Part shown: positions 45,058-59,022 of the stretch, piece by piece
Layout: the number at the start of each line of letters is the position of its first letter
How positions within the stretch are numbered: the first letter of the stretch is position 1
NCBI GenBank assembly: GCA_003049485.1
Contig: PYST01000014.1
Location: 1 to 64,000 of the forward strand
From: Ophioceras dolichostomum
Taxonomy: Eukaryota > Ascomycota > Sordariomycetes > Magnaporthales > Ophioceraceae
Direction of reading: 5' to 3'
Length of the DNA stretch: 64,000 nt
Notes under the pieces: generated by a model
What the model saw: only the letters and a program-made list of their open reading frames with translations
What the model was told of the DNA's origin: nothing
Database searches by the model: none
Program-made: the position numbers and the translations under genes

Positions 45058-46680
45058 CTTGGCGAGGGCGCTTGCCTAGCGCAAAGAAGGCCGAAAGTGA
45101 TGGGGAGGAAGGAAATGGTGATCGCGGGGGGTGCGGTCGGCCGTGGGAGCTGAGCGGGGTCGGAATTTGGACGGGCAATGCACGAAATTTTGCTCCAGTC
45201 GTGGGCAAATAATGGCAATTCGGCCTCGGAGATCGATCGAGGAAGCCGATCGGAGGGCGCTACGAGTGAATGAGTCAAAATCGCTTTTAGAGGTCAGTTG
45301 CGCCGTCGACGGTCTCAGTCTCCCGGCAGGCGCTGCTCTCCACCGTCGTCTCCCTTCTGGCGCGGCGACGATTTTGCAATAGAAAATGGCAGAAAATGGT
45401 GGGATGTCACGTGTATTACATGCCGTTTGATTGTGTTAACTGTGTTGAGACGGCCAAGCGAGGGCGGTGAAAAAGGTTTGTGGGAGGTCTCTTTCTGGCA
45501 AAATTCAGCTCTGCAGGAAGCTCCGGTGCCCCGCCATCGTAGCCATTGTTCCAAATCACATGAGCTATCAGATGACCCTTCTGCTGAGATCTTGAGTTCT
45601 CTCACAATACACAGACAAGGCATAGGCCAAAGCATGGGACCAAAGCGCGTTTCTTGGTGCCCGGTTGTTTGCTTTGACAATATTTCGCTGCAGAATCATC
45701 TACGGCAGTACGGTTGCGATTGCTTGCGATACTTTCGTTTCGACGAGGAAGGAACAAGTCCTCTATTCCGTTTCTTATAAGCTACTTGCCATCTTTGGAC
45801 ATTCCTTTATGCACTTGCACAAGGAAGCTACAGTCGCTCAAAAACTGCCCAAAGTGGCGATTAGTCTGAACAACCTGATGGATCTCTCCGGGGTCGTTGT
45901 GACTCACGCTTCTGCCTGTTGGGGACTTGGAACTAGGAAGTCTAGGGAGAATGAAACCGGTGTCGGGTTACCGACCAGACAGAAAACCGGTCGTTACTCC
46001 GTGGTAAAATCAACTGATGAGAAACAATAGGTCGATGACGGCATAACTGGTCTCTCAAACTTCAAATGTAGAAACATCGATGGTCATGCTTCCACAGAGG
46101 GACGAAATAACAATCCTAAGCCCATGTATCAGATGCGCACTTGTCTCAGGAGGTGGCTGTCAGCGTTGGATGTTGGGCCAGTTGCTCTGCAAACAGCCTG
46201 GCTTGGGGGGCATTCCAGTGGCTGAAAACTGCATCCCCCCTGCATCAGTCGCGGGATAGCGGTCGCATGGACCAGTCAGCAGGGACAGGTAGTGCTTGCG
46301 GTGGCATATAAGCCCTGCGGATCATTGATGGGCCGCCTGAGTCACCAATGATAACCCCCCGATCTTACTAGGGAAGGTGGGCTTTGGCCCCTATTCCCTG
46401 GCCAGCTGAACCCGTTTCCCTGCCATCAGTTCCTGCCAGCGCCCTTCAACAAGGCTGCTTCCCGTCGGAGCTCACCCGACTCCATTCACCCACCAGCATT
46501 GAGAGCTTCCTTCCAGGCGCGTCTCCAGGCCACACCACACGTCACGTCAAGCTGGAAGCCGCAACCACCAGGCCGAACTTGCCGGGGCAACCATCAGGCA
46601 ACCACTTCCTCTAAAGTGTGCACTTGCTCATCAACTGGCACCTTCCAGTCATCAATTAGTACATAATTGTTCAAAAGCCA
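45058..46680. promoter_or_regulatory. Shared upstream region of eif3m and prd-4
   Basis: About 1.6 kb between divergent genes. CACGTG is at 45408-45413. A frame of 160 codons (45298-45780) lacks any domain and runs over promoter-like sequence. No other gene seen. Confidence 0.45.
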
Positions 46681-46719
46681 TGGCGCCTCGTGAAGGAAGC
46701 CAATTAAAGAGGGCTCGGG
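46681..46719 (+). other. Possible additional 5' coding exon of prd-4
   Basis: Thirteen codons MAPREGSQLKRAR in good ATG context end exactly at a GTACGT donor. An in-frame junction to 46787 (acceptor GTCGAG) would add SRRSSGITPN before the 46817 Met. The acceptor lacks a pyrimidine tract, so this is speculative; it may instead be a non-coding leader exon or an upstream reading frame. Confidence 0.35.
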
Positions 46720-46816
46720 TACGTCGTTTGTCATTTGTCACATCATAGTACAGAGCACACACAGGACCCGTTCCATCCGGGTCGAGTCCAGACGAAGTTC
46801 AGGCATCACGCCCAAC

Positions 46817-48962
46817 ATGGCAAAGAAACGACGGGTGAACCCACTTCAGCTTCTAACGGCTGTCTTCCAGCAGGGTTCTCCGGCCGAGGCAGAGCCGGAA
46901 TCATTCAAGAAGCCCCGGCGCTCCGAGCGCATATCCTCCAAGCTTGGAGATGCGTCGGGCCAACAGCAGCAGCAGAAGGCGAAGACCCCCATCTCCACCA
47001 AGCACCACCTGCCGTCACCATTGACGCACTCGGCGACAATCGAGGCCGACGACGTCGCCTCGCAGACATTCAAGGAGGCCACCGCGACTCCTCCCGAGGG
47101 ACGCCCTAGCCAGGTTGTCCACCGTGCAGGGCCAGACTCACCTCCCAACGACACCCAGGCGTTTCCATCACAGCCCGTCGACCCCAACGCGGCACTGTCC
47201 GACGAGGTGCAGGATGAGGTCAAGGAGGGCGTGTGGGGATACATATTTCCACTCGACACCAAGTATGGTGGCCGGTGTGTTGTGTTGAGGAAACGCGGCT
47301 CTTGTCCTCTGCCCGAGCAGAAGGATGGTGAGCCTTGCGACAAGAGCAAGAATGGTCTTCCATCAGGCGGTTATCTCATCGGTCGCCACCCTGAGTGTGG
47401 TAAGTAAAAACTCTCTGTTTCCACCGTCTCGTATATCCCATGCTAAGGCTAAAATTGTACCACAGACATCGTGGTGGACGACCCGAGTGTCTCAAACCGA
47501 CACTGCCTAATTTTCACCGAGAACAAGGGTAACGACGTTGTTGCCGTGCTGGAGGACCTTTCGAGCAACGGCACGTTCGTCAACGAGGCGCTGGTCGGTC
47601 GCAACCAGCGTCGAGAGCTCAAGGAGCAGGACGAGATCGCGGTCCTAGACAAGGCGCGCTTCATCTTCCGCTACCCGAGGTCGCGATCCACCAGCGCCTT
47701 CGCACAGCAGTACACGCTGCTGGAAAAGCTGGGCAAGGGCCACTTCGCCGAGGTGTTTCTGTGCGTGGAGAAGTCGACGGGCCAGCGCTATGCCGTCAAG
47801 ATCTTCTCCAAGACTCCCGGCATGGACAGCCCTTCTAAGACGGAGGGTCTGCAGCTCGAGATCGCGGTTCTGATGGGTGTCAGCCACCCCAACGTACTCT
47901 GCTTGAAGGACACGTTCAACGAGCGCAACGCCGTCTATCTGGTCCTTGAGCTGGCGCCTGAGGGCGAGCTGTTCAACCTGATTGTCATGAAGCAGAAGCT
48001 CACCGAGGCCGAGACTCGCAAGCTCTTCACGCAACTCTTCAACGGCGTCAAGTACCTGCATGACCGGAACATCGTGCATCGCGACATCAAGCCCGAGAAT
48101 ATTCTGCTTGTCGACAAGGACCTGCACGTCAAGCTTGCCGACTTTGGTTTGGCCAAGATTATCGGCGAGGAGTCCTTCACGACCACGCTGTGCGGCACTC
48201 CGAGCTACGTCGCACCCGAGATTCTCGCCGACAGCAGGAACCGCAAGTACACAAAGGCTGTCGACATCTGGTCGCTAGGCGTGGTGCTCTACATTTGCTT
48301 GTGTGGCTTCCCGCCCTTCTCGGACGAACTGACCTCCGACGCTTTCCCGTACACCCTGTCTCAGCAAATCAGGCGGGGCCTCTTCAACTACCCATCGCCG
48401 TACTGGGACTCGGTCGGCGACCCAGCTTGTAAGTTATCCCATCCTTCTTTCTCCCATATGGATTCTCCTACCTCTATCCACATTCTGTGCCAAATTAACA
48501 TGACAATTCCCTACATCAGTGGAGTTGATCGACAAGATGCTCAAGGTCGAGCCAGACCGCCGCTACACGATCGACCAGTGCCTCAACGACCCGTGGATGA
48601 CCCAGTCCGGCCCATCAGTCAACGATAGTACGGATGGTCTGGTCGGCGGCCTGGCGAGCCTCGGAGTCGGACGGCGCGGCATCGTCCGCGAGCGCACGCT
48701 TCTGAGCTCGATCAACACGGTGCAGGTGACGAAGAAGCAACAGGTGAAGGTGTCCGCGAAGAATCCCACGAAGCCCGGCGGACCGGCCGCTCAGAAGGAG
48801 GCCGGCCCTTCGGAGAACAGGAACCCGGACGAGTTCGCCAAGTTCGGTGGCAAGGGCGACCCGACCCTGTTCGGCAACGACTCGAACAGCAACTACCCGT
48901 CCGCCGACATCGCGGGGGCCAAGACCAAGGGGAAGGGCAAGGGCAAGCCCAAGGGCCGCTAA
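46817..48962 (+). CDS. prd-4: FHA-domain serine/threonine checkpoint kinase (CHK2/Rad53; Neurospora PRD-4)
   Basis: CHK2-type kinases relay DNA damage signals; Neurospora PRD-4 also links damage to the circadian clock. Exons 46817-47399, 47466-48428 and 48520-48962 give 662 residues. A disordered N-terminus includes T-Q/S-Q-like sites (DTQAFPSQP). The FHA domain (GYLIGRHPECG joined to DIVVDDPSVSNRHC, then SSNGTFVN) is near 185-265. The kinase domain starts near 276 with GKGHFAEV; AVKIF, HRDIKPEN (near 400), DFGLA, TTTLCGTPSYVAPE and DIWSLGVVLY are intact. The tail is Lys/Gly-rich (KTKGKGKGKPKGR). A second ATG at 46681 (MAPREGSQLKRAR followed by a GTACGT donor) could be an upstream first coding exon; no acceptor there is convincing, so 46817 is kept. 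Confidence 0.93.
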
Positions 48963-52056
<3,094 letters not shown>

Positions 52057-55000
52057 CTACCTCTCGGGTATGGGTGACTTGGCGAGCCTCCCTCCCGCGC
52101 TGGCCCGCTTGAGCAGGCGCGCCTCGCGCTCTCGCGCGATCTTATCCGCGGCGGCCGCGGCGGTGGCGGCGGGGGACGGAGAGGGCGCCGAGCTGCTAGT
52201 CATCATCATGGCCGGGGAGGAGCCGGCGCCGGCGGCAGCGCCAGCACCGACACCGAGGCCGACGCCACCACCACCACCACTACCATCTGGCGCGGTGCCG
52301 ACCCCGCCCCCGCCTGCTGCCGCTGTTGCGGTGGTCGCCGCCAGGTGAGCAGCCGAGGCTGGACTCGGTGAAAGGCCCCCAAGTCCCCCTCCTGCTACCG
52401 CAGGGGCTCCGGGCGCCTTACGGCCGCGCTTGAGCTCGAGGTAGCGCTGTGCGCTCGGGCTGAGCGGGAAGGCGGGCATGGTGGCCGGGATCTCGGCGCC
52501 GTTCTGGATCAGCAGCTCCGCGACGGGGAACGGGGTGGGCTTCTCCGCATCGGCGGCGGCGGCGGCGACGGCGGCGGCGGCGAGGGTCAGGGGAGGGGGC
52601 GTGGCGGAGGGGGACGGCGCGGCCGGGTTCGCGGCGGCGAGGGCGAGAAAGACCGGGTGGGTGCCGCGCGACCGGTCGGCGATGTTCGGGTTGGCGCGCA
52701 GCGCGAGGGCGTAGATGACCTGCTGCACCTCGTTGCGCTTGACGGCGGCCAGCAGCGTCTCGTCGGCGGTGGCGTAGCGCGACAGCGTGGTCGAGATGGG
52801 CTCGACGTAGGCGCGGTCGACGTACTTGGCCGTGATGAACTTGAGGCGCTGCTCCCGGGAGGCGTGGGGCCCGGGCTTCAGGGACGGGTCCAGCTTGGCC
52901 TCCCACACCATGTTGGAGACGCGGTTGCCGACCAGCAGGAGCAGCTCGATGATGTCCGGCGTGAACGAGGTGGTGTCGAGCGTCAGGGACCGGATCTTGC
53001 TGATGTGGGTCCCCAGCGAGCGGTGGATGCCGCTGCACTCGATGCAGAGGATGATGGCCAGGTTGATCGACACCCACTCCACCTTGGAGCCGGACCCGCA
53101 GTCTGCGCACCACAGATTCCCCTGGTCGTTCTCGCGCAGCATCTGGAGCAGCTTGCCCGGCGCCTCCTCGTGGCTGCCACCGGACTCGCTGCGGTGGGGT
53201 CTTGACGCCCCGCCTCCGGGGCCGCCGCCACCCACGGTTATACGGCGGGTTGGGATCCCTGACGAATTCCCGGGGCTGTTGTTCGCGTGGCCGTGGCCAA
53301 CCGAAGGGCTCTTGCCCGTGAGGATCGATCCGATATCCCGCCTGAAGCCAGGAGACTGGTCCGATGACGACTGTGCCGGCTTCTCCTTGAGCCCTCGGCC
53401 CTCAACGGCGCTCTGAAGGGCGTTGTTGATCGCGTTGATCCAGTTGTTCATGTCGTCCTCTGATGTCGCTTGGTACACGCGCTTGAACTGCGGAGTGATC
53501 ACTTCGAAGCAGAATCTCCTCTCGGCGTTCCGAGCTTCTCGGACGGACGCCATTCGGAGGTCAATTGGATCCATGTGCAGATCGAGCTTTTGCTTCCAGT
53601 TGCTGTACTCTGAGAGCTTGCCCTGGTCGAGTACGATCCAGAATCTGATCGGGAACAGAAATGACGCTAACAGTCAGCACGAGCACACACCATTGGCATA
53701 TAAATCAAGCCAGGGTAGGTAGAACATGAGAATATAAAACGGGTATAGAAAAGGAAAAAGGGAATTTCTTACTTGTGCCACGCCTGCTTGTTGAGGGCCG
53801 CGCGAGGGTCAACGTGGCCTCCTGGTCGGCTCAACGACCATAACAGGCCCTCCTTCCTCTGTGTGCCGTTCTTCTCGGCGATTGCCGCCTGGATGGGATC
53901 CCTCTCCTCCAGGTCGCGGATCCCCTTGAACTTGGAGGGCTGAGGCGGGCTGCTAATGCCCGCCTGACTCAGACTCCCAGGCGACCTGGAGAGATCGCCA
54001 ACTGCGGTGCTGGCGGTGGACGTGCTGGTTGGGATCGAGCGCAGCTGCGAGCCAGTGCTGTCCGCCCTCCCCAGCTCGCTCTCAGAGTTCGTCGCTGTTC
54101 CGCCGTTGAGCGGAGACTGGGTGTTGACACTAGACCCAGCAGGCTGCTGCAGGGCGGGCTCGAGCTCCAGGGACAGCCCGTTGCTCTTTTCCAACACGCG
54201 CCGCTTCTCCTCTCGCTCGCGCCGTTGGTACTGATATTCCTTATCTGCTACTTGGACCTCGTTCGACAGCGCCTCCAGCTGCGGTAGCAGAGCGTCGACC
54301 TTCTTCGCGGTGGCGAGGAAGCTGCGGGTCTGCGCATCGGCGTACTTGGTTAGATGCGATAGGATCTCCTGATCCTTCCGGCCGCCAGACAGGTCCTGCA
54401 TGAAAGACGAGTAGTCGAAGCGCTTCAGCTCGAAGTTGCGCCGCTTCCCCTGATACTTGGTGTCGCTTTCGGCGAGCTTCTTCGTCTTGACCGAGTCTGA
54501 GCGTTGGCCGAGGTACTTGCCGACGTAGGCGTAGTAGTCCTTGCTCTCCTCCTCGAAGTCGCGCTTCTTGGCCTCGGCCTGCTTGATGTCGAGCGTGTAC
54601 AGCTTATTCATCGGCTCGATGATGATCCTCTGCAGGTTGGCCGCGTTCTGCCTCTCGTATGAAAGGATCTCACGCGCGATCTTGTCGAAGTAGTGGTCGA
54701 GCGCAGGCTGTACCGCGTTGGCGTTGGTGGCCGAAGCCTCCTTCAGGGCATCCGTGAAGGAGACGAAGGCTTCGTTGTACTCCGCCTGGGCCGCTTGCGC
54801 TTGCTCGGCCTTCTTGATTATGCGCTTCATCTGCGTGCGCATATTCCCCGTTTTCTGCTCCAGAGCCTTGATAGTGGCCCTAAAAACGGGCCCGTCGTCC
54901 GTCACGGCCACATCCTCCCCAGGTCGAGGGCAAGACACATCGACCTTGACAAGCTCAGCTGCTGACGCAATTTGGGGCGTTGGTGCAGCTGCAGGAGCTG

Positions 55001-56350
55001 GCTCGGTGACGATGGCTCTGGGCGAACTCGGCTCATCGGTGATATCCACGGCGCTGATCCTAGACTCGACAGACTGTGTCGACGCTACCCTGATCTTAGG
55101 AGGGGCGTGCAGGAGGAACTGTGGCGTGGGAGAGCTGGGTTGACTAAGGTAGCCTGAAGAGTCTAGCGCAGCGGACCGGTCAGTATGCCAAGCCAGGTCC
55201 GATATATCTCAGCCGCCTTAAGCAGCAGACGAATGGCAGACAGAAACCTACTAGCAACCCAGAAGGAGAAGCTCGCCAGGGTGACCAAGCGGTGACCTCT
55301 TTGGTCGTACTCGACAAACTATACAGACAGACGATAACAGGTCAGCAAGATCGTTCATGATGGCAGCATGCATATTCCATAACCCATTCGCATCGCCTTC
55401 AACCGCTTAGATCCATCCACACCCTCAACCATTCCGAATCGACGAGGTCATTCTTACGCTGCAGGAGTTCCGCCAGCCCCCACCCTTGTCCTCAGCATTT
55501 CTGGGGGGCTTCCACTTCCATGGCCACTCGAAGGACACGGACGGACTGCCGTCGGTGGCGTAGTGTGGGCCAACCAGCTCGACATTGGAGTTCTTGTGCA
55601 GGTTCGGATCGGCATGGAACTCTCTCGTTACGAGGTTCTCGACCTCCTTGGACGTGGAGGCGTAGACGAAGGTGAGGTTGTTGATGTAAGTATCGGTGAC
55701 GGCAGTAGAGCCAGCGGCGCCGTCTGTAGCAGCCACCGGTGCGCCGGAGGAGGGGGGCAGCTGGTTTGAGGTCTGCCGAACTATGAAGGTAAAGGTGAAG
55801 ACAAGTTCGTCGTCGTTGGCGAGCTTGAGGAGGAAGGTAGGGCCGGAATTAGGGAGTCCGGGTTCCGTGTCCTGGAGAGGGGGAAACGAGAGGGGGGTAC
55901 GTCAGTTCACATCCAAACAGGGGTCGGCGCGACAGGCGCAGAGCTAGCTAAGGTATAGCTATGTGAGGAGGGCACGGCGGCGACTGAGACGGCCAACAGG
56001 GGGGCGGCAGGGTTGAGACGAACCAGGACAAAATCTACAGGCGCGTTGTCGCCGAGCGAGCGGCTCGCGGATACTCGAGTAGCGGGATACGCATTGGGAA
56101 CGATATTGACGGAGGAACGCTTGCGGGGAGAAGATATGACGAGTGAGGAGAGCGATACTAGAAAGAACGGAGACACCCGCATGCAGCGTCAGCGTTGGCA
56201 TCTGCGAGATCGATGGGGTCTCACACCAAGCGCAGCACAGAGAGTGACGTCGTCTTGGAAGGGGTCTTGAAGGGAGGAGCACTCACATCGATTCTGGTCC
56301 CGAAGATAGAGCGCAGCTGCCTCCTCAGGCCTGCTGGAGACGTTCCCCAT
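52057..56350 (-). CDS. ArfGAP with BAR and PH domains (centaurin/ACAP-like, Csx2-related)
   Basis: Stimulates GTP hydrolysis on Arf GTPases at curved membranes, acting in vesicle traffic and endocytosis. Six exons join in frame: 56350-56287, 56157-56024, 55871-55458, 55318-55252, 55153-53773 and 53644-52057, giving 1215 residues. The N-terminus MGNVSSRPEEAAALYLRDQNR has Gly2 and Ser6, the N-myristoylation pattern. A conserved N-terminal region (about 60-226) precedes a BAR domain (about 314-550), a PH domain (about 657-760, with HKFWIVLDQGKLSEYSNWK) and the ArfGAP finger from about 850 (CADCG, CIECSGIHRSLGTHISKIRSLTLD, the arginine finger included). Ankyrin-like sequence follows (DETLLAAVKRNEVQQVIYALALRANPN). 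The tail is Gly/Ala-rich. The fourth exon is only 67 nt. Fission yeast Csx2 or Cnt5 are the nearest named relatives I know; orthology is not settled. Confidence 0.93.
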
Positions 56351-59022
56351 TTCCAAGTCGAGTGGGCAACATTTAATGCCCTTGGAAGACGGCCTGGAGC
56401 AACCTGCGAGGTGCCGCTATGGAGAGGAAGCGATGGAGAGCGAACAGGTAGGCGGGAACGAGGAACGAGGGGCGTGGAGGAGGTCGTCGTGTGTTGATGT
56501 GCTCCAGTCGGTTGCTTGGTTGGCAGGCAGGCCGACAGATAGGCGAGTATGGGATAGGGGAATAGGCGTACGGATGCGAGTCGCTCGCTGTATGTGGAAT
56601 GCGGGACTTTGGCACTGCTCTGCTGCACTCAACTTGAACGGAAGAATCGTTCGCAACGGCATGGAGTGCTGAAATGCTGGTGGTGGATAGTGGGACTGTG
56701 GCCCGGCTGTTGCTTTTGCGGCGGGGTCGCTCCGGCCAAGAACCGCAAGCGGCGGCCCCTGAGAGTCGCACCCACACTACCGCTGGAACACACTAATAAC
56801 TAACGTCCGCGGTCCACAGCAACTCGGAGCAGCTACTATTGTCGGGTGGACTCGACCACACCCCTCGGCGTAACTTTTATTAGTCGGCCGAAAATAAGAA
56901 GAGAGAAAAAAAAAGGGAACTCGTGACGCGAGAAAGATTTGGAGGTATGGGACGAGAAGGGATGCTCTGCGTCTGCTATGTTGGTTGCTCTCTTGAAACT
57001 GTAAACGTTCAATGTTCTCCAAAGCCTTTCGAACAAAAAGTTGACCGTGAGCAATCCAGGAGCAATTCAGGAATGTCAAGGCAGGCCTCGTAAACATCTG
57101 CGGTCCTTCAACCCTAACGGTATCCGATTACGCAGCCAAACTTGGCAGGTAGGTGGTAGTTGTAGGCACTCAGGGGAGGAGCCCAGCAGCTGTGGACCTG
57201 CCAGTGAGGATGGTGTTGTTCACTCGTATTAGTGAGGGGGTACAACCACCTAGGTGGTAGATATAGGCCACTGACAAGTCAAAACGCAGAAGAATAAGAA
57301 GAATAAGAGTGAGATGGCGTCTGGCCACCTGATGTTGATGTGAACCTGAGTTAGTGTGTGTGCGTGTGTGAGTGTGGCTAGGATATACGACGACCTTAGG
57401 TAAAATACGGGTGAGCAGTGACTTGATGATGACGGATTCCTTTGATGGCCAGTGATGGTCAGTAATGGAGTCACAAGTCGCGACGGCGTGCTGCTGCGCC
57501 ATCGCACGAATGACTTCCAAATTCCATGGCTTCCGATGCCTCATCCTCCGCATTCCTCGACCCTCGGCCGGGCGATCTGCTTCCCTCCTCGCTCGCATGG
57601 ATCTAACGAACAGCAAGGTCCCGTGCCGTCCTCGGAAGGCGTTGGCAGCCCACCTCATTACCTGGCCTCCTATGTTTAGACCTACCTGACAGTTGAGGAT
57701 TTCTTGCATCAGCTGTACAACGCCTGGCCTGGTAATTTGTGCGGTCACTCTGGTCACTGAGGTGTGCGGCGAGGTATCACTTTCTGAAGGCCCCTTCCAG
57801 GTTGTGGGTGGAGATGAGATGGTCCAGCATAGACCAACATGCGAGGCTAGTCCGATTTTTATTTTCTGGATGCTCCCAAGACTCCTTGTGTCGCTTCTGT
57901 CGCTTCTGTCGCTTCTGTTGCTGTCGTCCTGGACCTCCTGTCTGTCTCGGATTCTGCAAGCGTCGTCGTGACAAGCACGCGACAAGTTACTAGGATTCAA
58001 CGTCGAGATGAAGCCTCGAAAACCGTCCATCCGTCCGTCCACCCGTCCATCCTGTTCCGTGCGAGGCCCTAGCAAGCCGGGAGTGGTGACGTCTCGCCGC
58101 TTGGTTTCGACCAGAAACCAACTTGAAGACGGATTTGCCACGTGATGATAGCAAGCCACAGGCCAACTTGGGCACCTCGTACAAGACAAATGGACGCACG
58201 AAACACGAAGTAGCACACGAACAACAATACAATACTGTGAACACGGAGCATTGAGCTCTGGGCCTGTTGGCAGGGAACTCGACAGGGCGGAGGCGGAGGC
58301 GACAGTGAGCGTTTCGAGGTGTGGCGTTTGGGCAGGCCAACAAACAAGCAAGGAGTTCCAGCGCTTCACGCCCAGCATTGAGGGGTCACCCCAATAGCAT
58401 GATGCACGAAGCATTGAGCCCACTATCACTGCTACTGCTCAGTGCTGCAGCGCTCGCTGCAAACAGCCACTAGACGCTGAGAATGTTCCCCTACCAGCAT
58501 CGATTGCCGCAGGAGATGGCTGTGCGACACCATGTCTGAGCCACTAGCGCACGACCCACCGACCCCCCCATTTGCTCAGATGACGTTGATGACGGCGGCG
58601 ACGAACCCAAATCATCGTGCTATTGCCCATTCTCCAACACCACAACCTCAAAAATACTGCACTGCTCTTCGTGTCCCTGCTGCCCGTTATCAAATGCTGC
58701 GGGGTGTCACAGCTGTCTCTGACTAGCTTGTACTCTTGTGCTCATTCTCAAGCGTTATTCCCATGTCAATCCCACCCTGACGGGTCTGCATCGGGCAGCC
58801 AATAAACCAAGGCCCCAGCAATCGTCTGCGAGGTTGTCCAGCTTCGCTCGACCGACCAACCCCGCCGCTGACCTCCCTGGGCCGCCCTGTGGCAGGACAC
58901 CCGCGCCCGGCTGCCGGATTAAGGTTAAAAAAGGAGGGAGGAAAGTCAGGAGACGAAGAAGAAGAGGAATATAGAAGGTGGGAAAAAGAAGGGAAATCGA
59001 GGCGGATTTCAAGTAATAGACA
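56351..59022. promoter_or_regulatory. Shared upstream region of the ArfGAP and UNC13-like genes
   Basis: About 2.7 kb between divergent starts. A 419-codon minus-strand frame at 57170-58429 is long but has no domain, mixed composition and simple repeats (GTCGCTTCT near 57898), so I treat it as chance. CACGTG lies at 58139-58144. A TACCACCTAGGTGGTA-like inverted repeat is near 57245. The last 150 bases before the UNC13 start are purine-rich. Confidence 0.45.

Noticed and set aside
45298..45780. A 160-codon + strand frame between eif3m and prd-4
   Set aside because: It covers the shared promoter, contains the CACGTG element and shows no domain.
57170..58429. A 419-codon minus-strand open frame upstream of the ArfGAP and UNC13-like genes
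   Set aside because: No domain, mixed composition, simple repeats such as DRSDRSD and HTHTRTHT from microsatellites, and no splice or start evidence. Probably chance, though its length deserves an expression check.
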